Assembly: GCA_017459485.1 (NCBI GenBank)
Contig: JAFUCW010000359.1
Coordinates: forward strand, 1 to 8,939
DNA from: Eggerthellaceae bacterium
Lineage (GTDB): Bacteria; Actinomycetota; Coriobacteriia; Coriobacteriales; Eggerthellaceae
Length of the DNA: 8,939 nucleotides
Direction of reading: 5' to 3'
Position 1 is the first letter of the stretch; every line of letters begins with the position of its first letter. This document shows, one piece after another, positions 1 to 5,454 of the stretch. Both the position numbers and the translations under genes were made by a program. The notes under the pieces were generated by a model. That model made no database searches, was not told the origin of the DNA, and saw only the letters and a program-made list of their open reading frames with translations.

Positions 1-2
1 AG

Positions 3-16
3 AAATGTACGCATTT
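3..16. promoter_or_regulatory. Palindromic operator-like site, copy 1
   Basis: AAATGTACGCATTT is a 14-bp dyad with AAATG/CATTT arms. It differs at one base from AAATGTACACATTT, which is present exactly (as its reverse complement) at 1468-1481, with a 12/14 copy at 1532-1545. It lies about 100 nt beyond the stop codon of the glycosyltransferase gene, so it may serve a gene to the left of the window. The regulator is unknown. Confidence 0.45.
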
Positions 17-144
17 GTTTGCGAAATGAGCTACCGCATGGTTGCATGCGCAATACACCGTCGGTATCCCCTTCTTACATCGTCCCCGAACGAGACACCT
101 GTATAAACGCTTGTCTAGCCTACGATGCGGTCGCACACGGCATC
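3..144. repeat. Left arm of an imperfect inverted duplication flanking the glycosyltransferase gene
   Basis: Three blocks match, in inverted orientation, the segment 1356-1482. Positions 71-90 equal the reverse complement of 1413-1432 in 20 of 20 bases. Positions 114-127 equal the reverse complement of 1373-1386 (14 of 14), and over 115-144 against 1356-1385 the match is 24 of 30. The palindrome at 3-16 corresponds to the one at 1468-1481. Between the blocks similarity is weaker and the spacing differs by a few to about 20 nt. The arm includes the last ten codons of the glycosyltransferase gene with its stop, and its 3' flank. It most likely reflects an old duplication of a gene end plus intergenic region. 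Confidence 0.8.
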
Positions 145-1326
145 CCACGACAAAACGGTGGTGTCACACGTGGGTGTGGGCGCCGAAAGGGCATTTGCAA
201 GGACGTCGGCAAGGCGTGTTTCGAATGCGGGCAAGTCGGATTCGCAGGGGGTGTCAAGCGTTTCCATGCGCGGCGGTTCAACGAACCAGAAGGGTGCGTC
301 GGGCAACTGCGCGCAGAGCCATTCGCGGATGCCAGGCAGGTCCGTTGCCACCACGTTGCAGCCGCATCCCATTGCCTCAAGAATGACCAAGGGAAGCCCT
401 TCGTAGAACGACGGCAGCACGAACACGTTTGCCCGCGCGTATTCGTCTATCAACTGGTCTTGGGAGACCACGCCTGCGAACGTGACGGGGTAGCGGCACT
501 GCTGTGCCAATGCGTACGCTTCGTCGTATTCGGACTGGTCGCTGTAGCCCCCCACCAGAACTGTCTCTTTGGGAGCCTGACACTCTTCCATCTGGTCTAT
601 AGCGCGAATCAAGCTTTCCACGCCCTTGCGGCGCCATATCTTGCCCACGTACACCAAACGGCGGGCGCCTTCCGTGCGCAAACCATATTCCCGATGGAAC
701 TGGTGACGGTCGTAACCGGTGCCTATAACCCGAATCCGCTCCTTCTCTATCCCATACACTTCGGCAATCTCTTCTGCCTGAGGCGCATGGAGTGCGAGTG
801 CTTCGTCAAGCATGCGCATGCCTTCCACTATGTAGGAGTGCTCGAGGTCGTGCATGCGCATCTGGTTGATGTCGGTGCTGTGGCAAATGGCCACGACTTT
901 GCAGGCCGAAAGAGCGCTGCCTGCAGCCACCCTCTGCTTAATCGCGTGCACAGCAACGGACGTGGCAAGGTACAAGTGGTGGCAAACGACCAGGTCGGGC
1001 GTAAAGCGGTCGAGCGCTTCGTCGACCGCACGGAAAAAGGCCGCTTTGAACTGCTCGGTCATGTCCGGGGTCAGGTCGCAATAGCGCGTGGCCATATACG
1101 GCATGACGTTCGACATTCCCACCACGGGAAACGGCAGTTCGTCGGATTCGAAGCGCACGGGACGAAAGGCCACGCCTTCGGGGAAGACAGGCGCGTCTTC
1201 TGGCCCGATTCCTGCAATAACAGCCTGTTCGTTGCCCGCACGTGCGAACCCGGCAACCGTTTGTGCCAGGTATATTCCACTTCCCGTCGAGTCGGGCTTT
1301 TGGGCGCTTAGGTGCAAAATCTTCAT
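115..1326 (-). CDS. Family 4 glycosyltransferase (GT-B fold), 403 aa
   Basis: Predicted retaining glycosyltransferase of the GT4/glycosyl transferases group 1 type, cytosolic, moving a sugar from an activated donor to an unknown acceptor. The N-terminal domain opens with a beta strand and a glycine loop (GSGIYL, residues 15-20). The C-terminal domain starts near residue 222 with LVYVGK and carries the EX7E donor-site motif, Glu309 and Glu317 in YEGLPLVILEAMG, followed by ATDLPG. The length is usual for the family. I chose the ATG at 1326, which gives the typical first strand MKILHLSAQKP. An in-frame ATG at 1413 would add 29 residues with no family character and lies inside a repeat arm. No strong Shine-Dalgarno site is visible. 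The gene stands alone, divergent from the radical SAM gene, and both ends touch arms of an inverted duplication. The acceptor cannot be told from sequence. Confidence 0.92.
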   Translation of the reverse strand: MKILHLSAQKPDSTGSGIYLAQTVAGFARAGNEQAVIAGIGPEDAPVFPEGVAFRPVRFESDELPFPVVGMSNVMPYMATRYCDLTPDMTEQFKAAFFRAVDEALDRFTPDLVVCHHLYLATSVAVHAIKQRVAAGSALSACKVVAICHSTDINQMRMHDLEHSYIVEGMRMLDEALALHAPQAEEIAEVYGIEKERIRVIGTGYDRHQFHREYGLRTEGARRLVYVGKIWRRKGVESLIRAIDQMEECQAPKETVLVGGYSDQSEYDEAYALAQQCRYPVTFAGVVSQDQLIDEYARANVFVLPSFYEGLPLVILEAMGCGCNVVATDLPGIREWLCAQLPDAPFWFVEPPRMETLDTPCESDLPAFETRLADVLANALSAPTPTCDTTVLSWDAVCDRIVG

Positions 1327-1355
1327 GATGCCATTGTAGCAAGTTGTGCGGACGT

Positions 1356-1385
1356 CATGCCGCTTGCCAGCACATCGTAGGCTAG
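1356..1385 (+). pseudogene. Remnant 3' tail of a paralogous glycosyltransferase gene
   Basis: On the plus strand this reads H-A-A-C-Q-H-I-V-G-stop. The minus-strand glycosyltransferase ends D-A-V-C-D-R-I-V-G-stop. At DNA level 24 of 30 bases agree, with the last 13 identical, and the conserved 3' flank follows it (1413-1432). Further left the match fades into the 5' region of the intact gene. I read it as the surviving end of a deleted or inverted paralogue. It is short, so chance cannot be excluded from these 30 bases alone, but the shared flank makes chance unlikely. Confidence 0.5.
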
Positions 1386-1466
1386 ATGGGGGCTCTTCAT
1401 TTAGGCGTCCCATTCGGGGACGATGTAAGAAGAGGACACTGACAGTGTTTCGCTCGCAGTTATACT

Positions 1467-1482
1467 AAAATGTGTACATTTT
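1467..1482. promoter_or_regulatory. Palindromic operator-like site, copy 2
   Basis: AAAATGTGTACATTTT has perfect 7-bp arms around a 2-bp centre. Just to its left on the minus strand is TATAAC, a possible -10 box for the glycosyltransferase gene, which would put the dyad in the spacer where a repressor could block polymerase. This is the best of the three copies. Confidence 0.55.
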
Positions 1483-1531
1483 TTCGCTAATTAAACTACT
1501 ATAGTATTCATTATGATTGTCATCTGCAAAA

Positions 1532-1545
1532 GTATGTACACATTT
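1532..1545. promoter_or_regulatory. Palindromic operator-like site, copy 3
   Basis: It contains ATGTACACATTT, 12 consecutive bases of the consensus AAATGTACACATTT, with a perfect inner dyad ATGT-AC-ACAT at 1534-1543. Its centre is 64 bp from that of copy 2, close to six helical turns, which would suit two bound proteins on one face of the DNA. Confidence 0.45.
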
Positions 1546-1709
1546 AACGCGCAGGACAGCCTCTCTGCCTCTTGTGCCGCTCGCGCTAACGAGTCCCTAT
1601 TGCCCTTTTAGCAGATGCCGGCGCATTCCATACCCTTGTTGGTGTACCGAACATCAACAGTTCTCCTACCGCAGTCGAATGATTCGCACCCCACCTGGTT
1701 TTCTTAACG

Positions 1710-1723
1710 TGATAGGCGTATCA
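1710..1723. promoter_or_regulatory. TGATA-N4-TATCA dyad upstream of the radical SAM gene
   Basis: TGATAGGCGTATCA has perfect 5-bp arms and ends 34 nt before the radical SAM start codon. Its right half overlaps TATCAT (1719-1724), a possible -10 box, so it could be an operator. It is unrelated to the AAATGTACACATTT sites. The regulator is unknown. Confidence 0.3.
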
Positions 1724-1757
1724 TTGGAAAAAAGAGCTTGACGCGTAGGAGGCACTT

Positions 1758-2684
1758 ATGGACTACGAAGGACGCATTTGCAGAACACCAGGCGAAAAGA
1801 GCGCCTTCAAACTACCTGTTTCGGTCGGATGCCCCTACAACGCGTGTGCATTCTGCGACCTGTTCAAGGACCTTGTGTATCGCGAGCTTCCCTTGGAGCA
1901 GATCGAGGCGGAGCTTTTGCGCGTGCGCGACCTGGGCGGCACCCCCGAGCGCATCATGCTCGGCGACGGCAATGCGTTCTTCCTTGACTTCGACCGGCTG
2001 CAGACCATTGTCGGGATGATCGAAGAGCACCTTCCGTCTTGCAAAGTCATTTCGAGCGATGCTTCCATCCCTGCCATCGCCGCCAAGACCGACGAGCAGC
2101 TTGCCTGGCTTGCCAAACGCGGTTATACCATGGTCTACATTGGCATCGAATCCGGCCTAGACGACGTGCTGCGCTTCATGCACAAGGACCACAACAACAC
2201 GCAAGCGCGCGAGCAAATTGCCCGGCTGCATGCTGCAGGCATCAGTTATGGAGCCCACATAATGACTGGCATTGCCGGCGTGGGCCGTGGCATCGAAAAC
2301 GCGCGTGGCACGGCGGCGTTCCTCAACGAGACGCAGCCCACCTACGTCTGCAACTTTTCGATGGGGGTTGGCCCGCTTACCGAACTGGGCGTCTGGGAAG
2401 AAGAAGGCAGGTTCACGCGTGCAAGCGTGCTCGAATGCCTCAAGGAAGAGCGGGAATTGTTGCAATTATTGCAGGTTGAAGCACGTTTTGAAGGGTTCCA
2501 CTTCGAATATGACCGCAGTCAAGTGGACTGCGCCACGTTCGAAGGGTCCGTACCGGAATTCAACGACTATGTGACCAACTGGACGCATACCTTTGGCGAA
2601 CTGCCGCAAGACAAGGACAAGCTGATCGCCAAGCTTGACGCCGCTATCCAAAGCTCTCCGGAACACGACACGCAAGCAGCCTAG
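1758..2684 (+). CDS. Radical SAM protein of unknown substrate, 308 aa
   Basis: Radical S-adenosylmethionine enzyme of the COG1032/Elp3-MiaB-NifB-like group. The cluster-binding motif is Cys25-X4-Cys30-X2-Cys33, a CX4CX2C variant of the usual CX3CX2C with an aromatic residue before the last cysteine. Then come LGDGNAFFLD (around 74-83), whose GD-N motif is typical of this subgroup, VISSDASIP (about residues 96-104), and YIGIESGLDDVL (about 131-142), the strand that usually contacts SAM. A Gly-rich strand, MTGIAGVGRG, lies around 172-181. There is no B12 domain and no cysteine-rich C-terminal region of the ArsS type. The ATG is fixed by a strong AGGAGG site at 1747-1752, five bases upstream. 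The gene is transcribed toward the convergent operon and shares its terminator. Its reaction is unknown; a link to the neighbouring operon rests on proximity only. Confidence 0.92.
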   Translation: MDYEGRICRTPGEKSAFKLPVSVGCPYNACAFCDLFKDLVYRELPLEQIEAELLRVRDLGGTPERIMLGDGNAFFLDFDRLQTIVGMIEEHLPSCKVISSDASIPAIAAKTDEQLAWLAKRGYTMVYIGIESGLDDVLRFMHKDHNNTQAREQIARLHAAGISYGAHIMTGIAGVGRGIENARGTAAFLNETQPTYVCNFSMGVGPLTELGVWEEEGRFTRASVLECLKEERELLQLLQVEARFEGFHFEYDRSQVDCATFEGSVPEFNDYVTNWTHTFGELPQDKDKLIAKLDAAIQSSPEHDTQAA

Positions 2685-2707
2685 CTCCCAACCTTGCAGA
2701 GCGCATA

Positions 2708-2745
2708 AAGCAACCGGCCCTGTCACACGGCAGAGCCGGTTGCTT
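2708..2745. terminator. Hairpin terminator shared by the two convergent transcripts
   Basis: Positions 2708-2718 and 2735-2745 form a perfect 11-bp stem rich in G and C, with a 16-nt loop that can itself pair CTG with CAG. It lies between the radical SAM stop (2684) and the rhodanese-like gene stop (2771). The T-run is weak on both sides (TTTAT for the minus strand), so efficiency is uncertain. Confidence 0.7.
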
Positions 2746-2770
2746 GCATCCGTGCGAAAGCAGCACCGGC

Positions 2771-3364
2771 CTACAACGGCGTGAAACTACTCAAATCGAG
2801 CACGGCAATATCGCCGCGCCACAGATAATAGACAGGGCTTGCGCCGCTGGAATCCACCAGCTGTATGCCATGGCTTCCCGCATACCCCCACATGCCACCT
2901 ACATTGTAGATCCTGTCCGCATCCCAACCCAGAAAGATCAGGAGTTGACGCATGTTGTTCACGTAGCCACCCAACCCGCAGGTCATCAGGATATTCTTGT
3001 CTTTGGGGAACAGCTCTTCGATAATCTGCTGCGATTCACGATAGTTCGGCCTCGCCGAAAGCAGCTGTCCTTCCTGCGACCATTCAATCTGGTACAAACA
3101 AGGACCGTTGTAGGCGCCTTCGAGCGGCATTGGAGCAACCGTGCCGATATACGGATAGGGGCACACCTTGAAGCCTTCGAGCACCGTGTTCAAGTAGCGG
3201 CTACCACCCATGGTTTCGAACGGCGCCGAGTCTTCCACCATGCGCATTTCGCGGTAGACGCAGTCGGGGCGCCCCAGCCATTCGTCGATGGTGGAGATGT
3301 TGATGTTTTCGTCGATTCCCAAACCGCTTTCGGCCTCAGGCGATGCCTTGATCATGTCGGTCAT
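2771..3364 (-). CDS. Rhodanese-like protein, 197 aa, last gene of the operon
   Basis: It resembles a single-domain rhodanese/Cdc25-like sulfurtransferase. DEWLGRPDCVYREMR (27-41) matches the family's early strand that normally reads YIDVR. ILMTCGLGGYVNNMRQLL (125-142) fits the strand plus active-site loop, with Cys129 as the candidate persulfide-carrying residue, and LGWDADRIYNVGGMWGY (145-161) is the typical segment after it (an alpha helix, then YNVGGGxxAW). The loop CGLGGY lacks the arginine often found at its end. The protein is longer than a minimal rhodanese domain, mainly between the first strand and the active loop (about 45-120). The ATG is set by GAGGAGG seven bases upstream, which overlaps the stop of the nucleoside hydrolase gene, so translation is probably coupled. 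The frame stays open far upstream, but that part is a shadow of the neighbouring gene. The sulfur acceptor is unknown, and the fold call is from motifs only. Confidence 0.78.
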   Translation of the reverse strand: MTDMIKASPEAESGLGIDENINISTIDEWLGRPDCVYREMRMVEDSAPFETMGGSRYLNTVLEGFKVCPYPYIGTVAPMPLEGAYNGPCLYQIEWSQEGQLLSARPNYRESQQIIEELFPKDKNILMTCGLGGYVNNMRQLLIFLGWDADRIYNVGGMWGYAGSHGIQLVDSSGASPVYYLWRGDIAVLDLSSFTPL

Positions 3365-3370
3365 TTCGTA

Positions 3371-3377
3371 CCTCCTC
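3371..3377 (-). promoter_or_regulatory. Ribosome binding site overlapping the upstream stop codon
   Basis: The minus strand reads TGAGGAGG, where TGA is the nucleoside hydrolase stop (3376-3378) and GAGGAGG the Shine-Dalgarno sequence. The ATG follows after seven bases at 3364. This decides the start of the rhodanese-like protein against the much longer open frame. Confidence 0.8.
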
Positions 3378-4254
3378 ATACTTGAGCCGCTTGTTCCCAA
3401 GCCTTGTAGATATGTTCGCACAGTTCTTGTGCGCTGCGGACGACAACCAAAGAGATGGGCGCAGCCAAAGTCGCGTCTTGTGCGCGCTCCAGATATCCCA
3501 CGCCCAGAAGCTGTGGGTTGCAGGCGACCTCGAAGGGTTCGAACACCACGTAGTCGGGGCGCGCCAATGCCACCGCTGCAAGCACGTCCCATCCCACGAA
3601 GCCGTCGACACCCCACGTGGTATGGGCAAACTCCATCCAGGGCAAGCAGTATGCCTCCAAAAGGGAAGAAGCAGCGAAACCAGGGTCTATAAGACGCGCA
3701 CGGAAGTCGTTCGTCCCAAACGTGAGCGGCAGGCAGTTCCAGGCATCCGCCAACACCAATTTCGCGCCTTCTTGCGCAGCACGAAGCGTTTCGCACGCTG
3801 CGTTGCCATCCACAGAAAAATTCAGCTCGTCTAAGATCTTGCCGCCCACCACCAAGCTGTGGGTAATGCCCCCCATAAGCGACACGGTGCGGTAGCGCGC
3901 CAAACATCCCGGGCGATGCTTCTGAGCTGCTGCCAAGTCGGTTGTTGCCCCAAGCGAAAGAAGCATAAGGCCGTCGTGCGCATCGGGCGCCTCGGCAATA
4001 TAGCGCGCCGCCTCGCTTGTCTGGTCGCTCCCTGCATCTGCTCCCCGAAACACGGGAACGTCCAATCCCAACTCTTCGACCAAACGGCACGTGGCTTGGA
4101 ACGTGTTGGCAGTCGTGTTGTTGCCGTGCGTGCAGCAGATGGCTTCGATGTGAACGTCGCCTAAGCCAAGCAGATACATCAAGGCCAGGCCGTCGTCGAA
4201 CACGTTGCCAGGAATACCCATAGTGTTGTCGCACAGCACAACGATGCGTTTCAT
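3376..4254 (-). CDS. Nucleoside hydrolase-like protein with a modified metal-binding motif, 292 aa
   Basis: It belongs to the inosine-uridine preferring nucleoside hydrolase family (PF01156), which hydrolyses N-ribosidic bonds using a calcium ion held by aspartates. The usual first motif DxDPGxDD appears as D9-N-T-M-G-I-P-G-N-V-F-D20-D21-GLAL, with about five extra residues between the first and last aspartates. THGNN (42-46) fits the Asn motif, LNFSVDGNAA (144-153) fits the conserved FNxxxDPEAA region, and W222-D223-VLAAVAL fits the late HDPLA motif with Trp in place of His. The metal ligands look largely kept, while the leaving-group side is altered. Length is close to the usual 300-320. 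The start has GAGAGG about nine bases upstream. In this operon it could split adenine or another base from a modified nucleoside, which is inference. The substrate is unknown and activity is not certain. Confidence 0.85.
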   Translation of the reverse strand: MKRIVVLCDNTMGIPGNVFDDGLALMYLLGLGDVHIEAICCTHGNNTTANTFQATCRLVEELGLDVPVFRGADAGSDQTSEAARYIAEAPDAHDGLMLLSLGATTDLAAAQKHRPGCLARYRTVSLMGGITHSLVVGGKILDELNFSVDGNAACETLRAAQEGAKLVLADAWNCLPLTFGTNDFRARLIDPGFAASSLLEAYCLPWMEFAHTTWGVDGFVGWDVLAAVALARPDYVVFEPFEVACNPQLLGVGYLERAQDATLAAPISLVVVRSAQELCEHIYKAWEQAAQV

Positions 4255-4259
4255 GGGTG

Positions 4260-4410
4260 CATACCTCTCTTTCCCCCCGCATGGGCTGCCCCATGGAAGT
4301 CCCTACATAGACGACCCCTTATGGGCGACCCCTGCATGAACATTCCCCGTACAGACGATCCCAAAGCCCGTCGTGCAGACTCCCTGGGCCCCTGAGCCCC
4401 CATCCTCAAG
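4260..4410 (-). repeat. Degenerate G-tract tandem repeat in the only long gap inside the operon
   Basis: C-runs of three to six on the plus strand begin at 4273, 4289, 4301, 4315, 4329, 4345 and 4360, a spacing of 12-16 nt. Several units share a core like CCCYTACATRGACGAY. The unit length is not a multiple of three and varies, so this is not a coding repeat. The transcript would carry G-tracts. At 4401-4360 five runs with loops of 4, 4, 12 and 4 nt could form a G-quadruplex. A separate dyad CATGGG/CCCATG lies at 4280-4285 and 4290-4295, near the next gene. No clear terminator or promoter is seen. Confidence 0.6.
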
Positions 4411-4413
4411 GGC

Positions 4414-5454
4414 TTAAGAGTAGTACTCGCGCTCCACAAGCGACAAGAAGGGGTCTTGCACATACTCCTGGATCTTTGCGAAGGTATCCGCGTTCGCCGC
4501 AGCACGGCCGCCCCCCACGTATTCGGAGAGCGCCATAGCAGACCAGGTAAGACCACGAAGGCAGGTAACTACCAGGTAGTCGTCCAGCCGGTCGCTCAGG
4601 CTATCGGTTGCAAAGCGCCTGTCAACCGCACGCACATACTGATCGACAAAACCTTCGACATCCGCACGGGTAAACTGTGTATCGGTCTTCCAAAACGTTG
4701 TGGTGGGTACCAAGAAATGCGCCAGGTCCTGCTCCACCTCTCCCAACACAGGTTTTTCCCAGTCGACAAGGTAGCCGCGCCGACCTGGGTTAATCAGGAA
4801 ATTACTCGAGTTCACTTCCGTGTTTACCACATGAAGGTTTTCAGGTGCGGAACGCCGACGGTCAGACTGCGCGATGCCGTCGGCAACCTTGAACAGGGCA
4901 TCGATGCGCGCCACCAACGAAGCATCTGCCCCATCCCAAGTGCGGTAGACGTTAAACATCTGCTCGCATTCATCCACAATGGCGGCCACCGGATGGCCAG
5001 GGGCCACCAGACCGCATTCGGAAGGTACGGCCACTGCATGAATGTCGGCAAGGATGGCAGCCGCTTCGGCCAGGTCGCAGGAGTAGTCGAGCGGACGTCC
5101 AGGAAGCAAGGTCTCCACACCAACGCCATAGGGCAGCTGCGCCTTGCTGCCGTCCACATAGACCGCCTGCGGTACACGACCGCTTGGCGCAAGCAAACGA
5201 AGCGCATTCATTTCGTATTCAATCTGGTGGTCAAGATGCATTTGCGACCCCAGGTTCACCCTGAACAAGTACCTGGCCTGCTCCTGGCTGCCAGCGCACA
5301 CCAGCTTGTAGTTGACGTTGTACTCCCCTTGGGCAAAAGGTTCCAGGCGCAACACGTCGTCTGCCGCCGCACCGACTGCCTGGCGCAGACCAGCGTTTTC
5401 GTTGACGTATTGTTCCAGCTGGGAGACGTCTAGTATGTTGGTCGAATTGCTCAT
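4414..5454 (-). CDS. APH/choline kinase-like phosphotransferase with altered catalytic loop, 346 aa
   Basis: Protein of the aminoglycoside phosphotransferase/choline kinase fold (PF01636), normally a cytosolic ATP-dependent small-molecule kinase. FAQGEYNVNYKLV (40-52) fits the nucleotide-binding loop, YLFRVN (62-67) the strand with the ATP-contacting basic residue (Arg65 here), and EYEMNAL (79-85) the helix-C region. The catalytic loop, usually HGDxxxxN, reads N211-T-E213-VNSS-N218, so the catalytic Asp is replaced by Glu and the His by Asn. The metal-binding DxE/DFE element is D231-W-E. The change may mean a different activity, slow turnover, or a non-catalytic role. The ATG overlaps the stop of the preceding gene (ATGA, 5451-5454), which fixes the start and argues for translational coupling. 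The substrate is unknown; a sugar, sugar alcohol or headgroup made by the two adjacent transferases is a guess. Confidence 0.85.
   Translation of the reverse strand: MSNSTNILDVSQLEQYVNENAGLRQAVGAAADDVLRLEPFAQGEYNVNYKLVCAGSQEQARYLFRVNLGSQMHLDHQIEYEMNALRLLAPSGRVPQAVYVDGSKAQLPYGVGVETLLPGRPLDYSCDLAEAAAILADIHAVAVPSECGLVAPGHPVAAIVDECEQMFNVYRTWDGADASLVARIDALFKVADGIAQSDRRRSAPENLHVVNTEVNSSNFLINPGRRGYLVDWEKPVLGEVEQDLAHFLVPTTTFWKTDTQFTRADVEGFVDQYVRAVDRRFATDSLSDRLDDYLVVTCLRGLTWSAMALSEYVGGGRAAANADTFAKIQEYVQDPFLSLVEREYYS

Larger units (their letters stand above)
1356..1482. repeat. Right arm of the inverted duplication
   Basis: Partner of the arm at 3-144. It holds, in plus-strand order, the remnant gene tail (1356-1385), a partly conserved spacer, the 20-bp block identical to the left arm (1413-1432), about 17 further nt of similar sequence (1433-1449), and the palindrome 1467-1482. 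The arm lies in the 5' region of the intact glycosyltransferase gene, so that gene's leader and probably its promoter derive from duplicated sequence. Confidence 0.8.
1433..1757. promoter_or_regulatory. Divergent regulatory region between the glycosyltransferase and radical SAM genes
   Basis: No convincing gene lies in this stretch. Positions 1459-1520 are clearly richer in A and T than the rest of the window. They contain several hexamers resembling a -10 box (TATACT at 1461, TATAGT at 1500, TATGAT at 1512, and on the minus strand TATAAC just left of the palindrome), a perfect 10-bp palindrome TACTATAGTA (1497-1506) and two operator-like dyads. Positions 1547-1700 show nothing I recognise. 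A further dyad sits at 1710-1723. Promoters for both flanking genes probably lie here, but I cannot assign start sites. Confidence 0.5.

Noticed and set aside
35..50. Hairpin CGCATG/CATGCG as a terminator of the glycosyltransferase
   Set aside because: Only six pairs with a 4-nt loop and no T-run on the minus-strand side; it is not supported as a terminator.
19..1311. Long plus-strand open frame opposite the glycosyltransferase
   Set aside because: Its translation has no family features and mirrors the codon bias of the minus-strand gene, which has clear GT4 motifs; it is a shadow frame.
1327..1413. Upstream ATG at 1413 as start of the glycosyltransferase
   Set aside because: The extra 29 residues lie in the repeat arm and look unlike a protein start; the ATG at 1326 begins directly at the first family strand.
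3..1482. Insertion sequence or integron-like element bounded by inverted repeats
   Set aside because: There is no transposase or recombinase between the arms and no visible target duplication, and the arms contain a gene tail and an operator, so duplication of host sequence explains them better.
1517..1741. Small open frame of 74 codons in the intergenic region
   Set aside because: TTG start without ribosome site, it runs through the palindromes, its composition is unlike the neighbours, and no motif is recognisable.
3365..4294. Upstream extension of the rhodanese-like frame to 507 residues
   Set aside because: The added part is a frame-shifted shadow of the nucleoside hydrolase gene; the GAGGAGG site sets the start at 3364.
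4273..4401. CRISPR array
   Set aside because: The units are only 12-16 nt, degenerate and without separate spacers, and no cas gene is present.
4456..5433. Plus-strand open frame of 325 codons opposite the kinase-like gene
   Set aside because: No recognisable domain; it is a shadow of the minus-strand gene, which has fold motifs and a coupled start.
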